Counted from the stretch's first letter, positions 1 to 11,055 are shown. The stretch: DNA of 64,000 nucleotides from Callorhinus ursinus (GCF_003265705.1 NW_020312848.1:52749274-52813273); one strand, 5' to 3'. A program made the numbers and translations. The notes: generated by a model not told the origin, from the sequence alone.

Positions 1-1180
1 TAACTGAGCTAACATGCACAAAGCATTTACTAGACATCTATAAATTATGCTGGCACTTGAGGGACATATGTCAATCCCATTCCTCCTATAACTGCTTCAC
101 AGCAGGTGTTATCCATCAGAGCAAATCAAGAAGTTCCAGAATTTGAAAGAATCTCAAAAAAAAAAAAAAAAAAAGACAAGCACAATAATTTTTAATTTGG
201 GATTTCTTGATGGGCTTCAGCTCTGTGCACTACTTGAAATTAATCGAAAAAATGCCAGCATGTATGTGCATTTTTCCAGGAAAAGGACCATGGTTTTCAT
301 CAGATTCTCGAAGGAGCTGGTGGCCCTAAAAAGATTAAGAGCCACTGTTAAGTTTCTGTTCTTTTCAGGCTAAGCCATATAATCCAACCTAGGTAAAAAA
401 GAACCTAAAAATAGAGAAGGTATTCTTCATTCTGTCAAAATTCCTGAACGCTACCTCATGATAATTCTCTACTTTTAAGGGAAAAATAAGAAAAGGGCAG
501 TTTTCTAATTCCTTCTAGGCACTTCTGGAAATACATTGTTCATTAAAGAATGTTTGCCTGTAGTCTTATTTCAATCATTTTAAAAATAGTACCTGGAGGT
601 GACTAAATGACTAACGTACTGGGATTTAAAATGTACTTTAACTTTGATTTCTCCCAATGCCAATGAAAAAGTTCAGATGTATAAGGAAGAATCAGCAGCC
701 TCTCTATGCCAGTATCAATGGGCTGGTTTATGAGCTAAGTTAAACTGTTCTACAATCTGCATTCCTTTTTCCACCTTTCAAAAAAAAAAGGCATGTAAAA
801 TTAAGTTCTATTAATTACACAATGTGTAACTGCCAATTTATCTGAACAAAAAATGTTAGTGCATTCTCTTGTGAAAAAATAAAACAGCTACGACAAAAAC
901 AGATTTAGTTTCTGTCTGTAGAGCATGGCTGTGCCTCACTTCTTGTACCTCCGCCCAACCCCTTCATGCAAGCCAGGTGAGTTCACCTGCAGGACTGCAC
1001 TATAAAACAGGGTTTTAGGTTGCTACTGCCTGTTTTCTAATCAAAATTAAGACCCCCAGTGTCACCTGGAGAGCAAGATTGGATAATGCATTATTTCAGT
1101 AAAAAACTTAATTGTCTGCTTCCAGTAGGACCCTCCTGTAGTTTGATTTCCTCAGACTATTCTCTGCTAGCTTGTATCTA
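1..1180. other. Intergenic, no gene recognised
   Basis: Unique-looking AT-rich sequence downstream of SMIM30. The only clear structure is a run of 19 A at 156-174. An open frame at 143-373 is built on that A run and has no family resemblance, so it is not called. Confidence 0.5.
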
Positions 1181-1189
1181 CAGAACCAA

Positions 1190-1480
1190 AAGGATCACAA
1201 GGGTCTTTTGTTAAACAGAATTCTGGGGCCTAGCCTAAAATTACCACAATGCAACTAGGAGAAAGATTTGGGAATCTGAAAGTTTTTCCAAGTCCTTCAG
1301 GTGATTCTTTAGTTCACACAGTGTAAAATAGTCTCAAACTTGAATATGCACACAAATGATCCTGGGCTCTTGAAACAAATGCAGATTCTGATCTGCCTGG
1401 TCTGGACAGGGTCTGAGATTCTGCATTTCTAACAAGTCCCCAGATGATATTGCTAGTTTGAGGACACTTTGAGTAGTTAA
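1190..1480. mobile_element. Old hAT-Charlie type MER element (fragment)
   Basis: The stretch around 1366-1440 (AAATGCAGATTCTGAT, then TCTGAGATTCTGCATTTCTAAC and AAGTCCCCAGATGATATTGC) matches the body of the small non-autonomous MER elements of the hAT-Charlie group as I remember it. It is degraded and no terminal repeats are clear, so the exact family and orientation are not assigned. Confidence 0.45.
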
Positions 1481-1899
1481 GATCAGAGAGGGTATGTTTC
1501 ATCTGGTTAGTGTGTAAATCAGTGTAGGCCGTTACCTTTTCCTTCTGTATCTGTGGATTCTCTATCAGGGACTTCTGCCTTGATACTGCCCATTTCTCAC
1601 TTATCACTGATAGTGTTTCTATAAGCTAGTGTGATCACTTAAGGTAAGGCAATCTGCCACTAAGCTGACATAAAAGTACATACAAAGATAAGAAGAACCT
1701 GAAATAAACAGAAATGAACATCACACATTAACTTACAACATACTGAGTTTATATTTTATATAGTAACTTCTCATCATAGAGATGTTAATACAAAGGTTTT
1801 TTTTTAACATTAAATTTCTCCATTTCAATGTCAATATATTTTTTACATTAAATATTGTCTCCATTTTAACATGAGATACATTGAATACATTTTTCTTAT

Positions 1900-1930
1900 C
1901 TCTCCCAAGAAATAAAAATTTTAATTTCTG
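1900..1930 (-). terminator. Candidate poly(A) site of SMIM30
   Basis: On the minus strand an ATTAAA hexamer (plus 1920-1925) lies about 430 bases after the SMIM30 stop codon. A transcript ending here would make the gene about 1.65 kb from promoter to end, close to the human gene span of about 2 kb that I recall. No canonical AATAAA was found between here and the CDS. This is inference only. Confidence 0.3.
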
Positions 1931-2357
1931 ACTGTATTTGATATTAAGTTGGGAGTTAACAAAACAAAAATCTAATAAAAATATGGAGAAAAGACTCCTC
2001 AGTGATAGAGGAATTGGCAATTTCCTAGGACTTTGGGCAAGGGTTTCCTTCTTCCGATTTCATGCGCTTTGAGAATCCCAAGAAACTATGAAATAATATG
2101 TAAATTTCAGTCATCTGACTTCTTTGACCCTCTAACTAGCATATATGAATTACAGACTGCTTTTTTCAGTGCATTATTTGTTGTGAAGAAAACTTTTTTT
2201 CCCCATTTAACATATATTAATTTGTTCCAATTTACAGGGAGACAAGAATGTGAAAATACCCTATTTCTTGGGAACTTTTAGACATTAAAGCTCAGTTTTT
2301 AACTTCAATAACACAAAGGTTTTCCAGGCAAGGTTTGATGCACAAGGCCCATCAAAA

Positions 2358-2537
2358 TCACATTTGTCCATTCCTCTTTCGCGCATATACCCCCAAACAA
2401 GCACAAATGCCTGTAATGCTGAGAGCCACACCTAACAAGAGAGCGACTGCATCTCCAGCTTCTACTGCTTCAACAGCAGGCAGCACCAAAAGCAGTGAAA
2501 TGAGGACCAACAGCAACTGTGTTGAAACTGAGGTCAT
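2358..2537 (-). CDS. SMIM30: Small integral membrane protein 30 (SMIM30)
   Basis: This 59-codon ORF reads MTSVSTQLLLVLISLL... and ends ...GVYARKRNGQM, which I recognise as SMIM30. The human transcript was first listed as non-coding RNA LINC00998 and later shown to encode an ER/membrane microprotein. Residues 7-20 form a hydrophobic, signal-like segment, followed by a small acidic stretch (VEAVEAGDA, 22-30). A second hydrophobic helix of about 21 residues (31-51) follows, then a short basic tail (ARKRNG), consistent with a cleaved signal or hairpin followed by a single-pass anchor. Length equals the known family length. The ATG has A at -3. The ORF sits wholly in the second exon: minus-strand acceptor TTTGATTTCTAG lies just upstream with the exon starting at 2582, which argues against a retrocopy. 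The 3' UTR continues toward about 1900. Confidence 0.95.
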   Translation of the reverse strand: MTSVSTQLLLVLISLLLVLPAVEAVEAGDAVALLLGVALSITGICACLGVYARKRNGQM

Positions 2538-2582
2538 GATGTTGGGATCTTCAGGTATCTGGATCTTGAGGGCTGACGGTTT

Positions 2583-3468
2583 CTAGAAATCAAACATGGA
2601 AACAAAAAGGAATCATTAAAAATTCTCACCATTTCAGTATGGATACCTAAATAACAATCCACACACCTTTTAAATTTAAATTTCAGACCCATCTCCTCAT
2701 TTAACGGTAGAAAAAACAGGTTAAGTTTATAAAAGGTATTTAAAGATGGTCATTTGAGGCTAATCTCCCCTTTTCATAATTCCTTGACTCCAGCAATTTT
2801 TCCACACCCTATCATGCCAACACCATGTGAATCAACTAAGCAAACTGAACAGAACATAAGAAGGGAAAACACACAAGACACTCGTAAACTTAAAATACCT
2901 TAGCGAGTAAAAATTACATTTTCTTAGGATTTCTCCCATCCAGGAAATGCAGACAAATCTGGCAAAAGTCACGCAACATGTAAGTCTGTGAAGTTGTGGG
3001 GAATTAGGAAAACTTACCAAAAAAAGGATTTACGTATAATTCTGATTCGAAAGAGTCCCTTCCTGGAGTTCCAGATCGCTGAGGCTAAGAGGTTCCACGT
3101 GACAGAGCCTATTATCAGAAGAGGGTAGGATTTAAGAACTACTCACCATCACCATCAGCAGCATTATTATTATTGAGACAGCCAGAGTCAGTGCAGAGCG
3201 AAGAGGTCGTGCGGAAGAGAGAGGAATGGATAATAACTAGAGGTAACAGTTTGTTCAAGCAGGGGAACTAGACTTAAAGTTGGTCAGTTCGCCCGCACAG
3301 AAAAACCTACAAATAATTCGAACCCAGAGACAAGTTCGTGCCATGACTTGATATTAAGATTTTAAAAAGAATCCCTGCTTTGTCCCGGCGAGGTGCAAAT
3401 ATGACCCCTATTTTACAAATACACTGAGGCAATCTTAAGTATCCTTTGGAGCCGAGATCGTACATTAC
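2583..3468 (-). other. SMIM30 intron 1
   Basis: The minus-strand donor is GGAAG|GTAATG (exon ends at 3469) and the acceptor is TTTCTAG|AAACCG (exon resumes at 2582), giving an 886-base intron. A second strong donor, TTTG|GTAAGT (plus 3012-3017), lies inside it. It could end an alternative first exon running from about 3.1-3.2 kb, where an E-box CACGTG (3096-3101) and a GC-richer patch lie. Splice sites are read by eye; no transcript evidence is available. Confidence 0.6.
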
Positions 3469-3560
3469 CTTCCTGGAAGCAGCCATTAGAGGAATGGCGA
3501 AGAGGGCGGGGTCTCCAAACTACACTTCCCACAATCCCCGCTGCGGACGACTCCCAGGAT
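3469..3560 (-). other. SMIM30 exon 1 (5' UTR, with in-frame upstream ATG)
   Basis: Exon 1 runs on the minus strand from an uncertain start near 3550 to the donor at 3469. It contains an ATG at 3484-3486 followed by five more codons before the splice. Joining to exon 2 at 2582 keeps this ATG in frame with the SMIM30 start, adding 21 residues with no stop. An in-frame TAG lies upstream of that ATG in exon 1. The upstream ATG has C at -3 and G at +4 (moderate context), so leaky scanning to the known start is expected. Confidence 0.55.
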
Positions 3561-3660
3561 GCGCCGGAGCGCTCCCCTGTAACTGGCTGAGAGAGTGACG
3601 GGCATGCTGCACAGAAGAGGAGGAGTAAGCTTGAGGGGCTTCCTCACACGGCACGACGTT
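3480..3660 (-). promoter_or_regulatory. CpG-rich SMIM30 promoter
   Basis: This is a small CpG island in an otherwise AT-rich region, with many CG dinucleotides at 3500-3660. It contains a GC box (GGGCGGGG at 3505-3512) and ACTACACTTCCCACAATCCC at 3519-3538, which resembles the ACTACAATTCCC motif bound by ZNF143 and common at housekeeping promoters. There is no TATA box at a suitable place. The island extends beyond the SMIM30 start, so it may fire in both directions. Confidence 0.65.
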
Positions 3661-5200
3661 TTACCGGTAAAGTGTTTTAGTGTAATTGTACAAACGCTCT
3701 CTCAAAAATGAGATAAAGAAATGACAGCAAGTGATTTTTACCCTATTTAAGGTTTTAAGACACAGAAATAGTTATGTCTTTCCTTCGACTGAAATGAAGA
3801 CACAACAGCGGGAAGATACCACCCGGGCACGGCCATCTGTTTTCGGCTTCTTTTTAAACTAGCGGCTTCCAACATTCTGAAGCAGGGAATCCCCTGTCAC
3901 CATCTTCCAAATGTGCCTTATGACGTTTTGTTCATTCCTTTTAAGCAATGGGGAAAACACGTTTAATTAGACATTTTGGAAAATGTTAGGGAAACACAAA
4001 AGGAAGATCTGTTTTATTTGGGTTCTGGAGTTGTGAGAATCCCCATTATTTCAAGAGTGCAGTGTGTGTATGCTACACTTAGTGATTTCTTCTCAATCAT
4101 GTTTTTATGATACCCACCCTATCTGCCCCCAAACATTTATGAACTGTGAAATTACTACTTTTAAATAATAAGTGAATTATTTGCATATGTAAGTCAACCC
4201 TTTCTGAAAGGCACTCTTATTAAAGTCCAATATCTGTGAAGTCCTTAAATGAAACTTTGTAGTCACCCAGTTTTCTGAATTCTCATTTACTGATTCGACA
4301 GTTTATTTGACACCCTCAGATGGTAAGTTATTAGTGGTGTGGGTTAGGGATAAAGTCACTGCCCTGTCAGAATCAGTCTCTCAGGGCAGGTACATTCAGC
4401 TCAGTGCCCATAATTAGCATGTAATCTTGTACCTTATCTTTTTTCATAAATATTACTAATCTCTCTAGACTGACAGCAAAGCTTTATATTCTTGTCTCTT
4501 AACAGGCACCCAGCAATAAAGTTGGCTAATCGTAATTATTTGAATAAATACATGTGCCACCAAGATTTCATGAGACAAGTGCCAAAAAAACCTTGCATAT
4601 TGGAAGTCTGAGGATAACTACACAGTAATACAGTTAGCATTGCTTCTCTAAACTTGATTGTTTTAACAAAGTTCTGTCTTTGCCTCATTTGCTTTGAACT
4701 TTTAGTTTTGTACCTTTCTAATCAAGTCTATTTGAAATACATTACAAAATATTTTCTTGTATTTTAGTGTGAATATTTTGGGGATTTTATTTTTCCCTTT
4801 ATGTTTATTTCAGTTAGCTAAAGTTAGCAGAGACTACTTTAAAGTTAGTGTTAGCACAGGCTTGTTTCTAGGTGTGTCACCTTTGAAGGTAATGGTTTGA
4901 AGTTTGAAGAGTCTGTGGATGGTAAAATGCTTTTTCTTTAAAATATTAAGATGTCGGTTAATGACCTGACTCCTCTGAAATAGAGTGGTAGAAGTTTGTG
5001 CAGGAGTGTTTTGGGCCCAAGTAGTTTTAAAATAAAGTTGGTTAGCTTTCTCTAACTAGCACCCACCCCACTCAGGCAATTTAATAAAGGTATTGCCATA
5101 TATGCTTTTGTGTGCCTTATCCCAGTCCTAGTACCCAAGTTGTATGGTATCCTATTTCTCAGTTTTTTCTTACTACCCTAGTGATTAAAAAAAGTTAATC
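3661..5200. other. Intergenic, nothing recognised
   Basis: AT-rich sequence upstream of the SMIM30 promoter. No ORF, repeat consensus or splice-flanked coding block was recognised. Confidence 0.5.
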
Positions 5201-5204
5201 ACTT

Positions 5205-5755
5205 ATGCCTTTGCTTAAAACTCTCCAGTTTCAACACATTAAGCTGAAGTCCAGACTCTTTATCTAGACTCGCAAAGCTCTACACATTCTGGCCTCTCTG
5301 CTTCTCTGATGTCAATCCATCACTCACGCTTATTCCATTCCAATCACATTCACCTCTTTGCTCTTTCTTAAACATGTGAATTTTGTTGTTTCCTATTGAA
5401 TTTGCCCTTGCTTTTGTCTCTGTCAGTAATACTTTTCCTACCGACTTTTTAATGGCTGTTTTCTCAAGGTTCTGCTTAAATGTCACCTTCTTCCCTGAGC
5501 ACCTCACAGAAGATATCTCTCCCATTACTGTCTATCCATTTTCTTGCCTTATTTTTTTCTTCATAGTGTCTATCACTAACTGAAATTATATTATGTATTT
5601 GTTTATGTGTGTAGTAGGTAAACAAATACAGTAAAGTGAAAATTCCATGAAGGGCAGGAAATATTCCTGTCTTATTCATACTGAGTTCCTAGCTACTAGA
5701 ACAGTGTCTAGCATGGTAGATACTTCGAAGGTATTTTGTGAATGAATGAATATTA
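5205..5755 (+). mobile_element. L2 LINE fragment, 3' part
   Basis: Carries the L2 order of motifs: AAGTCCAGACTC, CTGGCCTCTCTGC, AAATGTCACCTTCTTCC, 'CATGAAGGGCAGGAAATATTC' style text, then AACAGTGTCTAGCATGGTAG and a GAATGAATGAAT end. Heavily diverged. The ORFs over it are chance. Confidence 0.75.
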
Positions 5756-6145
5756 GTATAAGACTACAATTTGATTAATATTTATTTAGCTTTATACTGT
5801 TCATGGTAGAAACTACCTTATATGTAGGAAGTCAGCTTCTGGGCTAAAGTATGAAGATACTTGATGATCTAGACTGAGCTTACTTTGAGTCTTCATTCAA
5901 AATTTGGTCTTACATATTTCCCCATAGTATTATTAACAAGAATTTACATTTATGTATATGTAAGGTATAGTAGCATCTAAAACAAGAACGTACTTTGTTC
6001 AGGAACCTGTCTATAATGGTCCCTACTTCCTCTCCACTTGAAGCATCAGGATTTTGACGACAAGGGTTGATTAAGTCTACCTGGATCATGTATTTTTTCC
6101 TTAACAATACTGGAAAGGTTTCCTTTAAATACCGCTTAATGTTGG
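5756..6145. other. Intergenic, nothing recognised
   Basis: AT-rich sequence between the L2 and the MER5A. Nothing recognisable. Confidence 0.5.
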
Positions 6146-6149
6146 ATGA

Positions 6150-6336
6150 ACAATATTGGCATTTTTGGTGAGACAGTGCTTTGCTGTGCAGATACAATAC
6201 TGCAGGATGTTTAGCATCCCTAGCCCATGCCCACTAGATGCCAGTAGGATCCCCCAGTCACGAGGACAACCAGCTGCTCTCACACATTGCTAAATACTCT
6301 TTGGTTGTAGATACTGTTCCTAGCTGAGAACCACTC
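6150..6336 (-). mobile_element. MER5A DNA transposon (hAT-Charlie)
   Basis: GCAGGATGTTTAGCATCCCT, CCCACTAGATGCCAGTAG and the end CTAGCTGAGAACCACT match the reverse complement of the MER5A consensus as I know it. Non-autonomous, no coding capacity. Confidence 0.75.
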
Positions 6337-6397
6337 CAGATTTCATGAACAAAATGAAGGGTGTAGTTGAGAATGGAATGAAACCAAACAGCGAAGT

Positions 6398-6432
6398 GTT
6401 CACACACACGTGTGTATGTGTATATACACACA
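6398..6432. repeat. Imperfect (CA)n/(TG)n palindrome
   Basis: CACACACACGTGTGTATGTG followed by TATATACACAC alternates purine and pyrimidine and can fold on itself. Simple-sequence DNA. Confidence 0.7.
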
Positions 6433-6684
6433 AACATATATACAAACACCCCAACACTGCAGTGTCTTAATGATTTAGATCCTTTTCCTTTAAATATGCT
6501 GGTTTTATGCTTTTTAAAAATATGCTGCTTATGCTTTATTTGCAGATTCTTTTCTTTTTCCTGTCAGCATCTCTACCAGACAGGTTCCACTGGTCACTTT
6601 CTTGTAACAGCACTGATATGTAGATTGAAATGAGATTTCTGCTTTTATATCTGCCACTCAGCTTAGTCTTTAAGCTGTGGCGAG

Positions 6685-6830
6685 CTAGTATGATATAGTT
6701 TAAGGAATATTAGTTTTTTCCTTGGTGGCTTTGTGGATTTGGGTATTTATTTACTCTCTTTGAGGCTCAGTTTCCTTTTACAAAATATGTTTTGAGAAGA
6801 TTAAATGAAATATTTTCAAAGTGACCGAAA
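6685..6830 (+). mobile_element. MIR SINE fragment
   Basis: CTCTTTGAGGCTCAGTTTCC followed by AGAAGATTAAATGAAATAT matches the central and 3' parts of MIR. Confidence 0.6.
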
Positions 6831-6917
6831 AAGTGACCAGAGATCAATATTCCTCAATTCCCCCTTTAATTGTATTTCTATATCTCTGGCTAGTGATTAA
6901 AAGTTAAGGTTTCTGGG

Positions 6918-7100
6918 CGCCTGGGTGGCTCAGTTGGTTAAGCGACTGCCTTCGGCTCAGATCATGATCCCAGAGTCCTGGGATCGAGTCCCACATCGGG
7001 CTCCCAGCTCAGCGGGGAGCCAGCTTCTCCCTCTGACACTCTCCCCTCTCATGCTGTTTCTCTCTCTCAAATAAATAAATAAAATCTTTAAAAAAAAAAA
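6918..7100 (+). mobile_element. CAN-SINE (SINEC, tRNA-derived)
   Basis: Starts GGCGCCTGGGTGGCTCAG (tRNA-like head with A box), has a CT-rich middle and ends AATAAATAAATAAAATCTTT plus A tail. Flanked by AGTTAAGGTTTCTGGG at 6902-6917 and again at 7101-7116, a 16-base target-site duplication. Inserted at the edge of a MIR. Confidence 0.93.
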
Positions 7101-7104
7101 AGTT

Positions 7105-7312
7105 AAGGTTTCTGGGTCAGACTCCTTGGTTAGAATTCTACTTCTGCTGCTTACTAGCTGTATGACAACACGAAACCTTTCTAAGACTCAGCTTATCTAT
7201 CTATAAAATTGGGTATAGTAGTATCCACTTGTTGTGTATAGTAGGAGGATTAAATGAATTAGTTCCTGGAATTAGTAGCTGGCATGTAGTAAGCCCTCAT
7301 TGAATATTAACT
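7105..7312 (+). mobile_element. MIR SINE
   Basis: CTGCTGCTTACTAGCTGTATGAC, ACTCAGCTTATCTATCTATAAAATTGGG, GAGGATTAAATGAATTAGT and GCTGGCATGTAGTAAGCCCTCA follow the MIR consensus in order over nearly the whole element. Confidence 0.85.
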
Positions 7313-8630
7313 ATTTAATTTGCTACTATTTGCTATTAATCAAATCCACGAAATATGAGGTCTCTACGATGTGGTTTCTCTCCATTGTGAATGTGCTCTT
7401 CTGCATAGTAAATAGCAGATGCTTGTGGAACCTTTGGGTGCAGGCACATTTTAGGCCCTGTAGGCTTTGGGTTGAGGGCTGACTAGAAACATTTTCCTAT
7501 TACTCTGAATCTGTGGTAGTTGTGATTAAAACAAACAAACAAACAAAAAACATCCAGTTGTTGCCTTGATGGCGTTTTCTATTTAACTCTTTCATACCTA
7601 TTGGGGGTTATATTTATGTTTAAAACATATTCTCCACCTAGCTGGTGGTACATCATCAATTCATTATATCGGGTCCAGCTGTCTGAATGCTCCTGCAGGC
7701 TTCTATATAGTTCCTCTTTAGCATTAAGTATCTAGGGTTATCAAATCCAGAATTTAGTCTTTCAGTTCAAGAGAAGCTAAGCCTACACCATCCTTCACTA
7801 AAATAGAGACCACTGGTAGCCAGTCATATTCAGAGACAACATTATTTTAGTCACTTATCTGAGCAGTGGAGGGCAAAATTTACCAAGTCAGTTGTTACCA
7901 AGAAATGGTTTCAGAGAAGAATGGAAAAGTGGTCCTGCTTATAAGGATTAGAAGTGAGTCATTGCTAGGCCCCAAATGAAGGCACTTCTGAGATCCATCA
8001 GAAGCAGCAGGATGGGCTGACATCAGGATTTTGCAGTGTGTGTGTGTCAGGGAATTCATAAAAATCCAGATTTTCTCTTTAGTAATTGAGCCAACCCAGG
8101 TGAATAGAGACATTTTATTGGAGCTTTCACAATTAAAAAAGACCAACCCAGAGCTGGTCAGTATGTCCTATCAACAATAAGACATTTATTACTGTGATCA
8201 TTACATTAGAGCTAACTTATCATTAGGCTAACAGGATGGGATAAGCTGCACTTTCTAGAGCTGTTCAGCTGCTGCAGAAAAAACACCTGTTGAGGCTAAA
8301 CTGGTGCCAGCATCTTACAGAGAGAGGTATATGGGCAAGCTGCAGATGTCATTGTTGACATGGTTCCAGGCACCATCTAGAGCCCATTATGGATGTGGCC
8401 CTCACTTCCACCAGAGAACCTCCGTAATCTGTGGGAATCGATTATACACACAAGTCTGTGGTGTCCAGGGAAGTGAGGAACCCCCCACAGATACTGGCAG
8501 ATTCAAATTTTACCTACACTGCTAGGCTTCCAGGAGTAGGTTAAAAATTCTTGGATGAGATGAATTTATAGTTTTGGAAAAGTTATAAGGTTATCTCTTT
8601 ATATAGCACTTTATTCACCATGATAACAGA
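7313..8630. other. Intergenic, nothing recognised
   Basis: Unique-looking sequence. (AAAC)n at 7529-7550 is the only repeat noticed. No gene is supported. Confidence 0.45.
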
Positions 8631-8633
8631 ATG

Positions 8634-8770
8634 ATTAAGAACATTGTCTTTGGAGATGCCATTGGATGGCCCCAAATTTATCTCTCCACTTACAAATTCT
8701 GTGAGTTTGTACAAATTACCTAACTTCTTAAAATATTCAAATCTTTTATTCCTTAAAATAGTTATCTGAA
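8634..8770 (+). mobile_element. MIR SINE fragment
   Basis: The order 'TTGTCTTTGGAGATGCC', 'TACAAATTCTGTGAGTTTG', 'TACAAATTACCTAACTTCTT' fits MIR, diverged. Confidence 0.55.
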
Positions 8771-8773
8771 GCA

Positions 8774-8905
8774 GATATTACTATCATACCCTGTTACAGA
8801 TGAGGAAACTGAGACATAGTTAAGTAATTTATCCAAGGTTATGTAACTAGTGGGTTGTAGAGTCAGGATATGGACCTAGGAAATCTGACAAAGTCTATAC
8901 TATTA
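8774..8905 (-). mobile_element. MIR SINE
   Basis: ACAGATGAGGAAACTGAGAC, TTATCCAAGGTTATGTAACTAG, GAGTCAGGATATGGACC and TCTGACAAAGTC are the reverse complement of the MIR core. Confidence 0.75.
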
Positions 8906-8914
8906 ATCATTGCT

Positions 8915-9121
8915 GGGTGCTTGGGTGGCTCAATCGTTAAGCATCTGTCTTTGGCTCAGGTCATGATCCCAGGGTTCTGGGATTGAGCCCTGCATCGGCC
9001 TCCCTGCTGGACCGGGAGCCTGCTTCTCCCTCTCCCACTCCCCCTGCTTGTGTTCCTTTGCTTTGTCTCTCTCTATCAAATGAATAAATAAAATCTTTAC
9101 AAAAAACAAAACAAGAAAAAA
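8915..9121 (+). mobile_element. CAN-SINE
   Basis: Head GGGTGCTTGGGTGGCTCAAT, body with GTCATGATCCCAGGG, tail AATAAATAAAATCTTT and an A-rich end. AATCATTGCT at 8905-8914 is repeated at 9122-9131, a 10-base target-site duplication. Confidence 0.9.
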
Positions 9122-9137
9122 AATCATTGCTCATGTG

Positions 9138-9414
9138 CTTAAAATTTTTTTTTTTTAATCTCCCAAGAAAAAAAAATTTTTTTATACGGGGGGAGAAAGA
9201 GAGAGAGGGAGAGAGAGTAGAGAGAGAGAGAGAGAGAAAGGTGAAGAGGGGCAGAGGGAAAGGGAGAGAGATAATTTTTTTTTTTTTTTTTTTTTTGAGA
9301 AAGAATCTTAAGCACTCTCTGCACTGGACATGGATCCATCTCACAACCCTGAGATCATTACCTGAGCTGAAATCAAGAGTCAGACACTTAACCGACTGAG
9401 CCACCCAGGTGCCC
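9138..9414 (-). mobile_element. Older CAN-SINE with internal T tract
   Basis: Reverse complement of a CAN-SINE: the head at 9392-9413 reads back from AACCGACTGAGCCACCCAGG. The body has CTTAAGCACTCTCTGCACTG, a (GA)n middle at about 9197-9240, and a T-rich start. A run of about 22 T (9274-9296) splits body from GA-rich part, which is not normal for one element and suggests a nested or rearranged copy. ORFs here are simple-sequence artefacts. Confidence 0.8.
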
Positions 9415-11055
9415 CTAAGAAATTTGTAATTAAAGTATAGTTGATGTACAAACCTATATGCTTTTATATGGAAAATGTCTGCAGAATGAAACGCCATTTT
9501 AATTTTCATTGAAATAAGGTGCTCAAGTGTTGCTTAGAAAACCTAACCATGGTGAGTCATTGAGGAGTTGTTGGTGTTTGTATACTTTTCTCTAGGACCT
9601 AGTTTGGTGAATGAGTGAGTACCAGTTATTCACCTAATTTGTCAATTGATTTTGACTTAGTTTTAATAAATATGTACACAAAAGTTTTTTTTTTTTTTTA
9701 AATTAAAGTATGTCTAACCCAGACTGAGAAACACACTTAGTGATAGGTATAACTATGACATGTCAGAGAATATAGATTGTGATGCTTTAGCAAATCTCAA
9801 CTGTCATAAAACCACTGAAGTCCATATAATATATAAAACTCAAAAAGAAAGAAAAGGGAGTGAAAAGAACCTTTTGAAAATCTTTGCTTATAGGTCAGAA
9901 ACTTAAACTAGTCACTGTCAAAGTATAGAGAAGTTATTAACAATTTAGTATATGCAGTTCATGAGGAAATATTAATTCCTCTGTATAGACCAGGTGTTCA
10001 TTATGATTAAGAGCTGGTAACTATGGAAACAGCATAAAATTTATAAAATTAAAAAGTACCAGATAGAGAATGCAAATAACATAGGAGAATGAATCATGCC
10101 CTAATTGGTCTTAGCTTGATTTCCCTTGAATGTAAAGACTTAGAAAATTTCTGTCTGGCAATTTTCTGAGTAAATCACTCATTTTTCAGACCCTGAATTT
10201 CTTCTTTGGATATCTCAACTTGTTCATTTGATAATGCCTTTTATCTAGAGTCAATTTATACATGATAGAATGTATAGGGCGGGAATTTTTATAGTAAGCA
10301 ATAGCTGGGAAGTGGTGACTTTGAACTGAGCTTGGAAACTTGAATGAGTACCTGAACCTTTTATGTAGACATTTATTGGGAATTTTCAGTTGACATATTG
10401 TGATTGGTCACTTTTAGTTTTTAAACCTATTTCTTTTGCTAAATCATGTAGATGGTCCAGGTTGAGAGCTTTATAGTTTAACAGTCGCTGTGTCATGGAA
10501 TGAATTATGTGTCTATGAAATGGTGAACTGGAGAGCAACAATAAAGTTTCTTTACTCTTGCCTATAATATTTTGATTGTTTATAAATCTATTCTGTGAGT
10601 CCATTGTGCCAACAGGCTACTTGTCTGTAGATATCCTAAAAATAGTATTATTAGAATTAAAATTCTTCATAAAAATTATCACAAAATAATCTTACTTTCT
10701 GGAAGAATGATTTTATTCAAGGAGGTTGGCAGATTTTCTCTTCAAGGGAAAATTCTTTATTTTAAAAGTAGAATAAGTTATTTAAAAAAATGATTGCAGC
10801 TGGTTCAATTGAGGAAAAAGTACCATGCAATACTACTCACAGTTTCATTTGATTGTGATTTGGACCTGTTTTCATGCATTTTAAGCTCTCATTTCTCAGG
10901 GGAGTCAAAATAAGTAGCTGACCTCAATCTGACAGTCATAGTGAAGCTCTGCTTTTGTGAGCATGCCTATCCACACTAGGATGTATAAAAGTGAATGTGG
11001 TGTGCTGTATAAGAGCACAGACATAATCCTTTTATCTGCTGTGGTTTAGTAGGAC
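9415..11055. other. Intergenic, nothing recognised
   Basis: AT-rich sequence with a T run at 9687-9700. No gene or clear repeat was recognised. Confidence 0.45.

Noticed and set aside
2335..2586. 83-codon plus-strand ORF over SMIM30
   Set aside because: Antisense of the real SMIM30 CDS; the minus strand gives the known protein with splice sites.
6918..7000. tRNA-like A and B boxes in SINE heads as possible tRNA genes
   Set aside because: They are part of CAN-SINEs with A tails and target-site duplications; no intact cloverleaf is expected.
9127..9509. ORFs of 66-182 codons rich in Lys/Arg/Glu or Leu/Ser
   Set aside because: Translated (GA)n, poly(A) and SINE sequence.
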